From an uncultured Prevotellaceae bacterium (GTDB taxonomy: Bacteria > Bacteroidota > Bacteroidia > Bacteroidales > Bacteroidaceae), in contig ONLY01000013.1 of the NCBI GenBank assembly GCA_900318775.1, positions 51,258-115,257 on the forward strand: DNA of 64,000 nt. The letters run 5' to 3'. Below, piece after piece: positions 34,101-42,458 of the stretch; the first letter of the stretch is position 1, and each line of letters begins with the position of its first letter. The notes under the pieces were generated by a model. The model worked only from the letters and a program-made list of their open reading frames with translations. It did not search any database and was not told where the DNA came from. Both the position numbers and the translations under genes were made by a program.

Positions 34101-35721
34101 TAACCTCTCCTACAAGAAGATTGACGCCAATACCATCAAGGTGAAGAACCATGACACGATTCCCGTGAAGATATCGGTAGTAGCCAAAGCTCCACTGGAG
34201 AATGCCTCATGGTATAAGACTGCACAGATTGTGGCACGAGGACTGATGAGCGTACGTAACATCAGCATTTCCTACCGCAACACTTATGCGCTCACACTGC
34301 CTGGCTTCAGCACGGAGGTTGGTGACGCATTTGGCCAAAAGAATGTAAACGGCATGCTCTCTCCTGGCCTGGACTTTGCGTTTGGCGCTGTAGGCGACAG
34401 ATACATCAAGAAGGCAGCCCGCAACGGATGGCTGATGCAAGACAATAGCAACATTACCACCCCTGCTACCACAGCTGCGATGGAGGATTTGCAATTGAGA
34501 GCGACACTTGAGCCTGTAAGAGACCTGAAAATAGATGTGAATGCCAGCAGAACGGTGAATAAGACCAAGCGCATTCAGTTCATGTATGACGGCATGCCAA
34601 CCACTCAAAGCGGTAGCTTCTCCATGACGGTCATCTCCATCGGGTCGGCCTTCGAGTCAGGCGGCAGTATCAACAACAACTACCACTCAAGCCACTTCCA
34701 AAAGTTCCTCAATAATCTGCCTATCATCCAAAGGCGATTGGAAAAACGATATGCCTCTGCCACCTATCCAGCCATGGCCGGAGAGGAATGGGCCGGCAAG
34801 GCTTATAACCCAGAGAATGGGCATGTGGAACAATACTCCGCTGATGTCATGGTTCCAGCCTTCCTCACGGCTTATTGCGGCGGAAGTCCCGTATCCTCAC
34901 CACTTGACATTTTCCCTGCATTGGCACGGATGATGCCGAACTGGAGCGTGAAGTATAGCGGCCTGACGAAGCTCTCACCATGGTTCGCCGACCACTTCAA
35001 AAGTTTCAACATCAATCACGCCTATAAGAGCATCTATTCTGTAGGCGCTTACAACTCATACTCGAACTTCATGGAGTATATGGGCGACTGGGGATTCATC
35101 AAAGATGTAACTACAGGCAACCCTATCCCCAGCTCCATGTACAACGTTTCAACCGTCAGCATCAACGAGTCGTTCTCACCCCTCATTGGCGTGGATATGG
35201 CGTTCAACAGCGGCATGACAGCTAAGATGGAATACCGGAAGACACGCACCTTGAACCTCTCCATGACGAGTGTGGCTCTGACAGAGAACTTCTCAAACGA
35301 CATCGTGGTAGGCCTTGGTTACAAAATCAAAGACCTAAACCTCTTTGGCGCAAAGTCTATACAGAGCATTGAAGGCCGAAAGACAAAAGCTAAGGGAAAG
35401 AACTCGAAGGACAAGCAAGACACCAGCAGCCGCACGAGTGCACGTACCCGTGGAGTGAGCCATGATCTGAACATCCGCGCAGACTTCTCTTACCGTCTGC
35501 AGAACGCACTGAACCGCAACATTCAAACGGCTGTGACGACTGCCACGAACGGCTCTACCGCCTACAAGATTGCTATATCGGCAGACTATACCTTCAGCCG
35601 TCTGCTGACCCTTTCAGGATTCCTCGATTGGCAGAAAAACACCCCATTAGTGTCACAATCGTCATATCCTACTATAACTGCAGACTTCGGATTAAGCATG
35701 AAATTCTCTCTGACAAGATAA
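28183..35721 (+). CDS. sprA: T9SS outer-membrane translocon protein SprA (Sov)
   Basis: About 2,512 residues, the size expected for SprA, the giant beta-barrel through which T9SS cargo crosses the outer membrane. I place the start at TTG 28183: it gives a clean signal peptide ('KQTLRNIIYILLVMTSMSAI') with AGAAG upstream, whereas no ATG precedes the hydrophobic core. Typical features are 'GPGGVQIRTRGSAELKFGYN' near the N-terminus, many alternating amphipathic strands, and an aromatic C-terminal strand ('ADFGLSMKFSLTR'). Two unusual lysine/serine-rich inserts (about 33823-33995 and 35380-35450) interrupt the barrel sequence and are probably surface or periplasmic loops. The neighbouring ruvA is separated from it by the restriction-modification island. 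Confidence 0.94.
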   Translation: MKQTLRNIIYILLVMTSMSAIAGASNSGAFSSLGVSAPDTVKVQKTDHPQELHGEKYALDLRTPENIKPDTAVYDEKTGNYKVGTRLGDKFLSQPWMLTPNEYLQWSEKQSFNKYFKTRNDSLFVTKGKEKFDFSDMHFDLGPAEKIFGPGGVQIRTRGSAELKFGYNYKFVDNPSMAERNRTTKAFDFDEKINADVNAKVGDKMSFDIRYNTESTFDFDSKNLKLAYEGKEDEIVKKIEAGHITFPTNSSLIKGSNSLFGVMTDLQFGRLRLQAVVSQKKSKSKTVTSQGGSQLSTFDIQAYNYDENRHFFLAHYFHDTYDKACATLPNITSGITINRIEVWETNTGGATENTRNIIGLVDLAEQSKVGNTTWVNGGTANPCNASNMLYSSMTSTYNDSRNMDQTSTVLDNVMQGGVEYEKVENARLLTSSEYALNQHLGYISLKAPLQPNQALAVAYEYTYNGQTFQVGEFSADMKDNDKALFVKLLKNTSNSPRIANWHLMMKNVYSLNAQSVQKEKFKLDIKYLSDTTGVNLNYIPEEMFKQTTLLKMLNLDRLDDHEKANPNGKFDFVEGYTIQAQTGRVIFPVVEPFGDWLRQKIGNDAIADKYCYDELYDSTKTVAKQVAEKNKFSLVGEYKASNGSVIRLSDGYSYIPQGSVTVTAGGVTLTEGTDYTVDYSGGVVNIINQSIIDAGTNVSVSLEDQADFSTMRKTMLGVNWEYDFSKNFNIGGTWLKVSEKPLTSKVSMGSEPLNNTLWGLHMNWKQNSQWLTNLLDKLPFLELSAPSSISFTGEYAQLDAGTAHGTQGNASYLDDFENTKTPIDVSNPKEWVLSSTPSHLQYGKLTNDVRYGYNRARLAWYNIDPLFTRRSSSLTPSHIKNDLDQLSNHYVREVYIREVYPNRETNMGESNTLDILNLAYYPSERGPYNLDTDVDENARLNDPKKRWGGMMRKIDTSDFETSNVQYIEFWMLDPFIYTKDDRRYGGDFYINLGDISEDVLKDGKKFYESGMPVSSASTYTETAWGRVPSEKSVVYSFSNESGARQRQDIGLNGLNNKDERTFGIYADYLNAMKGKVTAAAYDSIYEDPAGDDYHYYRGSDFDAAHTSILDRYKRINSPQGNSPNTSESGESYSTAYKSLPDAEDANSDYTMNEYENFFEYHVSLRPEDMVVGRNFIVDARETSVGLRNGKKESATWYQFRIPVEEFENKEGNISDFSSIRFMRMYMTGFEEPIVVRLANLDLVAGEWRNYTHTLYTGEKPSVSGTLVPSAVNIEENNDKTPVNYVLPPGITRVLDPSQPQLTQDNEQALALTVENLATGDARAVYKTMNMDFRHYKHLQMFIHANALEGDTELQDNQMSIFVRMGSDYKSNYYEYEIPLKLTPAGHYDTYSTQGCKAVWPAENMLDIDFSLFTDLKHSRNKDRASGKASYTELYYIYDQDNPNNKISIIGNPSLGEIKTMMIGVRNNGRKTGGVEVWVNELRMQDYTNDSGWAAQGNLNVQLSDLGSVNVTGHVETAGFGGLEDGVNQRRNDNLYEWSITTQIELGKFFPEKWKMTLPLYYSYSWQKLSPKYNPFDTDMLLKDALNECATSAARDSLSSLTESVVKNKNFSMSNWRSGVQSRKPMPYDPANFSFSYSYSQRYKTGETTVYENEENWKLNLSYNYTPKYKAWEPFKNLKGKSKWLDILKAQNLQWLPQNIAFNTDLTRSYYEFQERDIDAGTKLPVTFSDLILWNRDLTVKWDIFKALKMSWTSSTHAEIEEPHTVVNKHLYPDEYSAWKDSVIRSLKSFGRPLTYRSTFNGSYQVPLNKIPLLDWMTADATYNANYNWTRGTELEDGTSLGNTIGTQRTVNINGKMNLETLYKKWKFLADTEKRFASNGRNNSRSSQNNRNTTAKSTKTKDSKDKKADSKNGKDAKDASSKADSKENDANKSRKTKGFTQEVVLNDSTGIEVKHGQNSKRLIVRATTKSGKTYNLSYKKIDANTIKVKNHDTIPVKISVVAKAPLENASWYKTAQIVARGLMSVRNISISYRNTYALTLPGFSTEVGDAFGQKNVNGMLSPGLDFAFGAVGDRYIKKAARNGWLMQDNSNITTPATTAAMEDLQLRATLEPVRDLKIDVNASRTVNKTKRIQFMYDGMPTTQSGSFSMTVISIGSAFESGGSINNNYHSSHFQKFLNNLPIIQRRLEKRYASATYPAMAGEEWAGKAYNPENGHVEQYSADVMVPAFLTAYCGGSPVSSPLDIFPALARMMPNWSVKYSGLTKLSPWFADHFKSFNINHAYKSIYSVGAYNSYSNFMEYMGDWGFIKDVTTGNPIPSSMYNVSTVSINESFSPLIGVDMAFNSGMTAKMEYRKTRTLNLSMTSVALTENFSNDIVVGLGYKIKDLNLFGAKSIQSIEGRKTKAKGKNSKDKQDTSSRTSARTRGVSHDLNIRADFSYRLQNALNRNIQTAVTTATNGSTAYKIAISADYTFSRLLTLSGFLDWQKNTPLVSQSSYPTITADFGLSMKFSLTR

Positions 35722-35837
35722 CGGATGGCGCATAGCAAAAGGCATTACCGACCCACCCCACATGACACAATAAGGCAGAGTGAGCATCTTGCAAAATCTT
35801 TTTTGCCGTTTCATTTGCTACATAATTTGATTATCAT

Positions 35838-35845
35838 TACCTTTG
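35838..35845 (+). promoter_or_regulatory. Promoter for 35916 gene and xseAB
   Basis: A textbook match: TTTG (35814-35817), 20-base spacer, TACCTTTG. The start codon at 35916 lies 71 bases downstream. Confidence 0.8.
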
Positions 35846-35915
35846 TGCCAATTCAACATCTCTCATCGTTCAAAACAACGTGCGCACCTATCACCAAGAC
35901 CAAAAGGAAAAAGTG

Positions 35916-36590
35916 ATGTCCCTCATCAGCACACACGATTGGGACGGACTGGCACACACACTACAAGGCCTCAGCAACATGGACTTGAGGCGCATGGAGC
36001 GTGTGATGAGAGAAGAAGTGCTGACGCAATTGCCCAATGATTTATTTTGGGAAACGCTCCTACACATTATTAAATATAAAAGAGCTGCTTTTATCACAAG
36101 TGTGGTAGCTGCTGAGCATCTAATCAAAGACCATACCATCAATTTCAGCACCGTCAACACACAGAAACTGTATGAGCATTTAGAAACAAACCACCCTGTC
36201 TCGCTAGTGAAACTATGCAATATGGTTATGCCAATGCTCCAAACAGAACAACAAGCTATTGACCTATTTACGACATTCCACATCGTGGACGAGGTTACAA
36301 GATTGGGCATTCTACTAAAGACTGATACACCCTTATCCTATTATCTAATCTTCAAAACACTCAAATTGATAGAAGATAAGGCTATTGCACGAAAATGCTG
36401 TATGGCATTAATCAAACGACAAGACGACCGAGCCTTCAATGCCGTATGTCTTACCAAAGCATACTTTGGCTTAGACGACTTGCCCGGCCGCTTCTCGCTC
36501 AAAATAGAACAATATGAATTAAGCCATATTGATCGGAATTATGAAACGTTTGTGCATGTGCTAGAAGGGAAAAGGCCTAAGATAAACTAA
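35916..36590 (+). CDS. Conserved-looking helical protein of unknown function upstream of xseA
   Basis: 224 residues from the ATG at 35916, chosen over the upstream GTG at 35880 because AGGAAAA lies 7 bases before it and the upstream codons are close to the promoter. The protein appears all-helical and cytosolic, with pieces such as 'LSNMDLRRMERVMREEVL' and 'LIKRQDDRAFNAVCLTKAYF'. It has no signal peptide or helix long enough to span a membrane, and no recognised domain. It ends one base before xseA, so the two are in one operon; a DNA-maintenance role is a guess from that. Confidence 0.75.
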   Translation: MSLISTHDWDGLAHTLQGLSNMDLRRMERVMREEVLTQLPNDLFWETLLHIIKYKRAAFITSVVAAEHLIKDHTINFSTVNTQKLYEHLETNHPVSLVKLCNMVMPMLQTEQQAIDLFTTFHIVDEVTRLGILLKTDTPLSYYLIFKTLKLIEDKAIARKCCMALIKRQDDRAFNAVCLTKAYFGLDDLPGRFSLKIEQYELSHIDRNYETFVHVLEGKRPKIN

Positions 36591-36591
36591 A

Positions 36592-37893
36592 ATGGAAGCG
36601 CTAACGCTATACGAGCTGAACGGATTAGTACGCCAAACTTTGGAATTGACGTTGGACAACACCTATTGGGTGCAGGCTGAAATCAGCGAACTGCGCGTGA
36701 ACCGCCATTGCTACATGGAATTAGTCCAGAAAGACAAATACGGAGGAGGCATGGTAGCAAAAGCACGTGCACAGGTGTGGGCAAACCGATGGGCCTTTTT
36801 GAAACCAATGTTTGAACAAACTACAGGGCAAACACTGTCCACCGGCATGCAGGTGCTCGTACAGGTAGAAGTAACATTTCACGAGCTATACGGCTTTTCT
36901 CTCAACATTACAGATATAGACCCGACCTATACTCTAGGAGATTTGGCACGAAGACGGCAAGAAATCTTACGACAGTTAGAAGAAGAAGGCATCAGCACCA
37001 TGAATAAAGAGCTGCAACTTCCCCGCTTGCTACAACGCATTGCCGTCATATCTTCAGCCACAGCTGCAGGTTATGAAGATTTCCGCAATCAGCTGATTCA
37101 CAACAAAAGAGAACTAGCCTTCAAAACCAAGCTTTATCAAGCAACCATGCAAGGTTACGATGTGGCTGACAGCATCATCTCTGCGCTTAACCGCATCGCT
37201 AAAGAGATAGACGAATGGGACGCGGTAGTCATTATCAGAGGAGGTGGCGCCACCTCCGATTTGCAAGGATTTGACTCATTAGAGCTTGCCGAGAACGTGG
37301 CCCAATTCCCACTCCCCATCATTACGGGAATAGGGCATGAACGAGACGATACCATCATTGATCTCATTGCTCATACACGCGTGAAGACCCCAACTGCTGC
37401 AGCAGAATGGCTTATCCACCACCAAGAGGAAGAATTGGATTTGCTGGAGAGTTTTGCTGCCCGATTGACAGAACAAACCCAACAACTACTCTATAGCGAA
37501 AACAATAGGCTTAAGTTACTAGCAGGAAAGGTTCCTCTACTCTACGCACAGGTTAAAGCACATGAAGATTTGAGACTCCATCGGCTTATGACATCTTTGT
37601 CAAATTGCTGTATACTATACCTTGAACAAGCTAAAGGAACAATAGAACGACATTATCAGAATCTCTGCCTCCATGCCCCTCTGCTCGTCCAAAATGAAAG
37701 GAACCGTATCCTTTTAAACGAAAGCAAGTTGCAGAGCGCAGAACCAAGCCGAATCCTCCGTTTAGGGTTCAGCATTGCACGCATAAACGGCAAAGCAATC
37801 AGAAACGCAAACGAGATAAAAGAAGGCGATGAAATAGAGACCATTTTAGCATCCGGTACATTCAAATCAACTATCACATGGACAAAAAAATGA
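36592..37893 (+). CDS. xseA: Exodeoxyribonuclease VII large subunit
   Basis: 433 residues. An N-terminal OB fold ('YWVQAEISELRVNRHCYMEL') is followed by the catalytic core with 'IAVISSATAAGYEDF', 'IIRGGGATSDLQGFDSLELA' and 'PIITGIGHERDDTIIDLIAH', the hallmark XseA segments. 'VKTPTAAAEWLI' and a coiled-coil region come next, with 'RLGFSIARINGK' near the C-terminus. With XseB it degrades single-stranded DNA to oligonucleotides in mismatch and damage repair. It overlaps xseB at its 3' end. Confidence 0.96.
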   Translation: MEALTLYELNGLVRQTLELTLDNTYWVQAEISELRVNRHCYMELVQKDKYGGGMVAKARAQVWANRWAFLKPMFEQTTGQTLSTGMQVLVQVEVTFHELYGFSLNITDIDPTYTLGDLARRRQEILRQLEEEGISTMNKELQLPRLLQRIAVISSATAAGYEDFRNQLIHNKRELAFKTKLYQATMQGYDVADSIISALNRIAKEIDEWDAVVIIRGGGATSDLQGFDSLELAENVAQFPLPIITGIGHERDDTIIDLIAHTRVKTPTAAAEWLIHHQEEELDLLESFAARLTEQTQQLLYSENNRLKLLAGKVPLLYAQVKAHEDLRLHRLMTSLSNCCILYLEQAKGTIERHYQNLCLHAPLLVQNERNRILLNESKLQSAEPSRILRLGFSIARINGKAIRNANEIKEGDEIETILASGTFKSTITWTKK

Positions 37894-38066
37894 CATATGA
37901 ACAGGCCATAAAGCGCCTAGAACAAATTGTAAAACAGATAGAAAGCGGAGAAACAGACATTGATTCGCTCACTGCAAATTTAAAGGAGGCAAAATGCCTT
38001 GTAGGATTCTGCAAAGAGAAGTTGACAAACGTGGAGACCGAGGTTAAGAAATGTCTCGATTTGTAA
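37890..38066 (+). CDS. xseB: Exodeoxyribonuclease VII small subunit
   Basis: 58 residues from the ATG at 37890, which overlaps the xseA stop as ATGA; an in-frame ATG at 37878 is an alternative. 'MTYEQAIKRLEQIVKQIESG' is the standard XseB start and 'LKEAKCLVGFCKEKL' the second helix. Several copies wrap around XseA's long helices. It follows xseA in the same operon. Confidence 0.93.
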   Translation: MTYEQAIKRLEQIVKQIESGETDIDSLTANLKEAKCLVGFCKEKLTNVETEVKKCLDL

Positions 38067-38116
38067 AAAAAACGTAATTTATTCCATACAAACTTGGCAG
38101 TCACGATTCTTTTTTA

Positions 38117-38124
38117 TACCTTTG
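38117..38124 (+). promoter_or_regulatory. Promoter for ndk
   Basis: TACCTTTG with TTGG 20 bases upstream (38094-38097). The ndk ATG is 94 bases downstream; the leader shows no obvious structure. Confidence 0.75.
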
Positions 38125-38217
38125 CAAGGAAATTTAGAGTCTATACGCATTATATTCAATGCATAAAGTGAGACACTAGTAACTCGAAGACAACGAGATA
38201 ATTGGTAATAACTAACA

Positions 38218-38679
38218 ATGGAGAAAACTCTTGTAATTTTAAAACCAGGTGCAGTGCAGCGCGCACTCGTAGGCGAAGTAACAGCCCGCTTTGAGCGCAA
38301 AGGACTGCGTTTGGCAGGTATGAAAATGATGCAGCTCACAGACGAGCTTCTCAATGAGCACTATGCCCATTTAGCCGAGAAGCCCTTCTTTCAGCGCATC
38401 AAGAACTCAATGATGGCATCTCCTGTTGTTTGCTGTTGTTACGAAGGTGTTGACGCTGTTGAAACCGTGCGCTCGATGACAGGTAGCACCAACTCAAGAA
38501 AAGCTGCCCCCGGAACTATCCGTGGGGACTTCGGCATGAGTTTCCAAGAGAACATTATCCACACCTCGGACTCGCCTGAAAATGCAATTATTGAGTTAAA
38601 CCGCTTCTTCAAGCCTGAAGAAATCTTCGATTACACACCAGGAGTCTTCCAATACTTGTATGCCAATGATGAGTATTAA
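38218..38679 (+). CDS. ndk: Nucleoside diphosphate kinase
   Basis: 153 residues. 'EKTLVILKPGAVQRALVGEV' is the classic N-terminus and 'NIIHTSDSPENA' holds the phospho-accepting H115. The enzyme moves the terminal phosphate from ATP to other NDPs by a ping-pong mechanism in the cytosol. The C-terminus ('EIFDYTPGVFQYLY') fits the longer Bacteroidetes form. It has its own promoter and overlaps the following M23 gene by up to 20 bases. Confidence 0.97.
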   Translation: MEKTLVILKPGAVQRALVGEVTARFERKGLRLAGMKMMQLTDELLNEHYAHLAEKPFFQRIKNSMMASPVVCCCYEGVDAVETVRSMTGSTNSRKAAPGTIRGDFGMSFQENIIHTSDSPENAIIELNRFFKPEEIFDYTPGVFQYLYANDEY

Positions 38680-39724
38680 CACAACCCATTTCACTATATC
38701 TAACTCTACTAAAACCCATAGAACCGTGATTATAAGCAACATTTCAAAAGCAATAGGAATTGTCCTCTTCTCAATGGTTTCACTGAGCAGCTTTGCACAA
38801 GATGCCATTGCAAGACAGGCACCATCCGATAGGCGACTGAAAGACATCCGAAACGTCAAACTCAACAATACAGCAGCTCTTTCTGCTGACCTCAATAACC
38901 CCGCAGCCAACATCTATACCGATTGGACTGAAAACATTAGAGGTTGCAGCGGCGTTGTCCCCGCCAATTACAAAATAGACTTGAGAGGATTCTGTATGCC
39001 AACCCCTAGCAGAAAGGTCAACTCTCTATTCGGTCCACGTTGGGGACGCCAGCATGAAGGGCTTGATATCAAGGTCTATATTGGTGACACAATCCGTGCC
39101 GCATTCGATGGAAAGGTACGCATTTGCAAATACAATGGGCGTGGCTACGGCTACTACTTAGTACTGCGCCACCCAAATGGTTTGGAGACGCTCTATGGAC
39201 ACTTGAGCAAGCAACTCGTGAAGAAAGATCAAATCGTTCGTGCCGGAGAGCCTATTGGCTTAGGCGGAAACACAGGAAAATCCTCCGGTTCTCACCTCCA
39301 TTTCGAGACACGTGTATTGGGACAGCCCATCAATCCCGCTTTGCTTTTCGACTTCGAGCACCAAGACGTGACAAGCGACTTTTATGTGATACGGAATGGC
39401 ATTAGAAATGGAAGCCTCGCTGCACGTACCGCCAACCAGATGGGAGCCAACGAAAACCAGCACACAATGGCATCCGCCGCTAACACAAACGACAGAACTA
39501 CAGACTCTTCAGAAGAAAGCGCTGAAACAAAGCAGAATGCGGTCAACAAGCAGTCTTCAAGAAAGAAAACAAACAATAAGGCTGTTTCGTATTCCGTAAA
39601 GAAGGGTGATACACTCTTTTCCATTGCACGTCAACACGGCACAACCGTAGAGAAGCTCTGCCGTCTCAATGGCATTAAATCCACCTCTATCCTGCGTACA
39701 GGACAGACCATCAAGTGCTCATAA
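38660..39724 (+). CDS. Exported M23 endopeptidase with LysM domain
   Basis: 354 residues if started at 38660; ATGs at 38666 and 38669 and a GTG at 38726 are alternatives, the last giving the tidiest signal peptide ('IISNISKAIGIVLFSMVSLS'). The peptidase M23 (LytM) domain has 'HEGLDIKVY' and 'GSHLHFETR', which together supply the HxxxD and HxH zinc ligands. A low-complexity linker leads to a C-terminal LysM domain ('YSVKKGDTLFSIARQHG'). It would cut peptidoglycan cross-links in the periplasm, perhaps for daughter-cell separation. All catalytic ligands appear present, so it is likely active. A strong terminator follows. Confidence 0.9.
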   Translation: MPMMSINTTHFTISNSTKTHRTVIISNISKAIGIVLFSMVSLSSFAQDAIARQAPSDRRLKDIRNVKLNNTAALSADLNNPAANIYTDWTENIRGCSGVVPANYKIDLRGFCMPTPSRKVNSLFGPRWGRQHEGLDIKVYIGDTIRAAFDGKVRICKYNGRGYGYYLVLRHPNGLETLYGHLSKQLVKKDQIVRAGEPIGLGGNTGKSSGSHLHFETRVLGQPINPALLFDFEHQDVTSDFYVIRNGIRNGSLAARTANQMGANENQHTMASAANTNDRTTDSSEESAETKQNAVNKQSSRKKTNNKAVSYSVKKGDTLFSIARQHGTTVEKLCRLNGIKSTSILRTGQTIKCS

Positions 39725-39764
39725 GCAGAGCTCACGCATAGATTCAATATGCCACACAATAGCA

Positions 39765-39794
39765 GGCACCAAGTTTACGCTTGGTGCCTTTTTT
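39765..39794 (+). terminator. Rho-independent terminator after M23 peptidase gene
   Basis: A perfect 9-bp stem (GGCACCAAG with CTTGGTGCC), 6-base loop and T6 tail, 40 bases after the stop codon. Confidence 0.93.
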
Positions 39795-39860
39795 GTGTAC
39801 GCACCCACATGGAAAACAAAAGAAAACGTAGTTTTTCTTTGTTTTGTGCGCACATAGTCG

Positions 39861-39868
39861 TAACTTTG
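39861..39868 (+). promoter_or_regulatory. Promoter for DUF1599 gene
   Basis: TAACTTTG with TTTG (39838-39841) 19 bases upstream. The start codon at 39887 lies 18 bases after the element. Confidence 0.78.
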
Positions 39869-39886
39869 CAGTTCATAAGCAGGATT

Positions 39887-40468
39887 ATGGATACTCAGCA
39901 ACAATTCAAGCAGGCCATGGCAGGATGTCGCGACATCTTCTGCAAGAAACTACACGATTATGGAGCTGCGTGGCGCATCTTACGTCCATCGTCGGTGACA
40001 GATCAGATATTCATCAAAGCCAACCGCATTCGTAGCCTTGAGACCAAAGGCATCTCATGGGTAGGCGAAGGCATCTATCCTGAATTTCAGGCCATTGTCA
40101 ACTACGGCATTGTGGGGCTCATACAATTAGAGTTGGGTTATGCGGAAACTGAAGACATGGACGCTGAACATGCAATGGAATATTATGACAAGTATGCCCA
40201 AACAGCACTAGAACTGATGCTGCGCAAGAATCACGACTATGATGAAGCATGGCGTTCTATGCGTATCAGCAGTTACACCGACCTTATCCTCATGAAGCTG
40301 AACCGCACGAAACAGATTGAAGGCAACGATGGCCAGACGCTTATTTCAGAAGGCATCGATGCCAACTATCTTGACATGATCAATTATTCTGTTTTCGGCC
40401 TAATCAAATTAGCAGAACATTCCGAATCCGCAACCTCCCTTATAGAGAAAGATGACGCAGCAAACTAA
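39887..40468 (+). CDS. DUF1599 protein (nucleotide modification-associated domain)
   Basis: 193 residues from the ATG at 39887; the open frame upstream (to 39749) runs through the terminator and promoter and is not coding. Two tandem copies of the DUF1599 motif are visible: 'KKLHDYGAAWRILRPSSVTD' with 'GISWVGEGI', and 'RKNHDYDEAWRSMRISSYTD' with 'TLISEGIDANY'. The domain is associated with nucleotide metabolism or modification, but no reaction is established to my knowledge. It overlaps the DoxX-like gene by 17 bases, so they form an operon probably extending to tpiA. Confidence 0.87.
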   Translation: MDTQQQFKQAMAGCRDIFCKKLHDYGAAWRILRPSSVTDQIFIKANRIRSLETKGISWVGEGIYPEFQAIVNYGIVGLIQLELGYAETEDMDAEHAMEYYDKYAQTALELMLRKNHDYDEAWRSMRISSYTDLILMKLNRTKQIEGNDGQTLISEGIDANYLDMINYSVFGLIKLAEHSESATSLIEKDDAAN

Positions 40469-41585
40469 AACGCTGGCCTTGACCGTTGCGGTAAATATTT
40501 GCCGCCTTCTATTAGCCGCCACTTTCATCTTCAGCGGCCTCATCAAAGCAAACGACCCATTGGGGACGGTCTACAAACTACAGGACTATCTACTGGCTAT
40601 AGCTTGGTTTCAACTGCCTGACACTTTCTTGCTCGGATGCGCTGTCATCCTCGCGTTCTTTGAATTCACTTTAGGCGTATATTCACTATTTGGCATATAC
40701 AGGAAGGGGACTTCTCGCATTACCGTCGTATTCATGATACTGATGACACTTCTGACGGTTTACATTGCCATTGCGAATCCCGTATCCGACTGTGGCTGTT
40801 TCGGTGATGTCATTATCTTAAGCAATGCAGCAACCCTCATCAAAAACATAGTACTGTTAGCTGCCGCTATGTTCGTCTGCCGCTATTACCGACTTCAAAA
40901 GGACTTCCTCACGCCCAACCTCCAATGGCTCGTCATGTTCCTGTCGCTATGTACCATCATCGGCTATGCCATCTATTGCATCATTTGCCTACCTCTATTT
41001 GATTTTCGACCATACAAAGTGGGCACAAACTTGCAAGAAGTAGTGATGAACAATAATAAGCCGAGATTTGATATTGCAATCATCTACGAGAAAGATGGGC
41101 AGACACTTACTTTGACTGCAGAGGATGAAGATCCAGACTCCACATGGACTTACGTAGAGACACGCCGCATCCCTCATACGGGAACCGACTTAGCCGCATC
41201 TGACTTCTATGTTACCAATATGGAAGAAGAAGATATTACACCCGAAATTCTTCTCAATGAGGGCTACACCTTCTTGCTCATTATCCCCAATCTACGAAAT
41301 GCGGATGAAGGCTGTATTGACAAGGTTAATGCCATCTACGAATATACGCAAGACCATCAATTGGGGTTCTACTGCCTCACGGCTTCTTCCGGGGCTCGCG
41401 ACCAACGCTATTGGCGTGACCACACCGGTGCCGAATACAGCTTCTCGCTGGCTGAAGAGCGGATGCTGAAGACAGTAGTGCGTGGGCAGCCAGGCCTTGT
41501 GCTCCTTCATAATGGAGTTATCCTAAAGAAATGGAGCAACTACAACCTGCCTAAAGAAGAAGATTTGAAACAATTCCTCCAATGA
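40452..41585 (+). CDS. DoxX/MauE-like membrane protein with thioredoxin-like C-terminal half (BT_3928 family)
   Basis: 377 residues. The N-terminal half has four or five transmembrane helices with 'ATFIFSGLIKANDPLGTVYK' and 'NPVSDCGCFGD'. That pattern, including the Cys-Gly-Cys pair, is typical of the MauE/DoxX group linked to electron or disulfide transfer. The C-terminal half ('FDIAIIYEKDGQTLTLTAED', 'GYTFLLIIPNL', 'RGQPGLVLLHNGVILKKW') looks thioredoxin-like but lacks a CxxC. I infer an envelope redox function. The start overlaps the DUF1599 gene. Confidence 0.82.
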   Translation: MTQQTKTLALTVAVNICRLLLAATFIFSGLIKANDPLGTVYKLQDYLLAIAWFQLPDTFLLGCAVILAFFEFTLGVYSLFGIYRKGTSRITVVFMILMTLLTVYIAIANPVSDCGCFGDVIILSNAATLIKNIVLLAAAMFVCRYYRLQKDFLTPNLQWLVMFLSLCTIIGYAIYCIICLPLFDFRPYKVGTNLQEVVMNNNKPRFDIAIIYEKDGQTLTLTAEDEDPDSTWTYVETRRIPHTGTDLAASDFYVTNMEEEDITPEILLNEGYTFLLIIPNLRNADEGCIDKVNAIYEYTQDHQLGFYCLTASSGARDQRYWRDHTGAEYSFSLAEERMLKTVVRGQPGLVLLHNGVILKKWSNYNLPKEEDLKQFLQ

Positions 41586-41685
41586 GAGAGAGCAAGAGAT
41601 AATGATAAGGAGGAAAGAAACGAAACAGAAAGAGAAAGAGAAACAAAATAACATATACGTTTAACTCAAAAAAAACTAAAACACT

Positions 41686-42444
41686 ATGGCAAAGAAAATT
41701 GTTGCTGGAAACTGGAAGATGAACAAGAATCTCCAGGAAGGTATCGAGTTGGCAAATGGCCTCAATGAGGCTCTCGCTGCAGACAAGCCAAACTGCGATG
41801 TAATCATCTGCACTCCATTCATTCACCTTGCAAAAGTGTCTGAAATCATCGACCACAAGGTGATTAACCTTGGTGCAGAAAACTGCGCAGACAAGGCTTC
41901 AGGCGCTTACACAGGCGAAGTTTCTGCCGAGATGGTCAAATCTACAGGCGCCGAGTACGTTATCCTTGGCCACTCTGAGCGTCGTGAGTACTACAACGAG
42001 ACTCCAGAAATTCTGAAGGAGAAAGTTGAGCTGGCTCTCGCCAATGGCCTGAAGGTAATCTTCTGCATCGGTGAGTCTTTGGCACAGCGCGAGGCTAACG
42101 AGCAGAATGCCGTTGTAAAGGCTGAGCTTGAAGGCAGCGTGTTCCACCTTTCTGCAGATCAGTTCAAGAACATCGTGATTGCATACGAGCCAATCTGGGC
42201 TATCGGCACAGGCAAGACTGCTACAGCAGAGCAAGCAGAAGAGATTCACGCATACATCCGTTCAGTTGTTGCTGAGAAGTATGGCAAGGAAATCGCAGCT
42301 GAGACTTCTATCCTCTACGGTGGTTCTTGCAAGGCTTCGAATGCACCTGAGCTCTTCGCAAAGCCAGACATTGACGGTGGCCTCATCGGTGGCGCATCTC
42401 TCAAGGTGGCTGACTTCAAGGGCATTATTGACGCCTGGAAATAA
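41686..42444 (+). CDS. tpiA: Triosephosphate isomerase
   Basis: 252 residues, normal length. Active-site residues are all present: K11 in 'GNWKMN', H96 in 'LGHSERR', and E168 in '[14 protein letters not shown]'. The loop '[10 protein letters not shown]' binds phosphate. The enzyme interconverts dihydroxyacetone phosphate and glyceraldehyde 3-phosphate in glycolysis. A purine-rich stretch of about 65 bases (41583-41650) precedes it, with no recognised promoter. Confidence 0.98.
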   Translation: MAKKIVAGNWKMNKNLQEGIELANGLNEALAADKPNCDVIICTPFIHLAKVSEIIDHKVINLGAENCADKASGAYTGEVSAEMVKSTGAEYVILGHSERREYYNETPEILKEKVELALANGLKVIFCIGESLAQREANEQNAVVKAELEGSVFHLSADQFKNIVIAYEPIWAIGTGKTATAEQAEEIHAYIRSVVAEKYGKEIAAETSILYGGSCKASNAPELFAKPDIDGGLIGGASLKVADFKGIIDAWK

Positions 42445-42458
42445 TTCCACACACTCTC

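Noticed and set aside
41583..41650. Purine-rich tract before tpiA as a functional element
   Set aside because: It is simple GA-rich sequence with no symmetry or recognisable motif; I see no evidence beyond composition.
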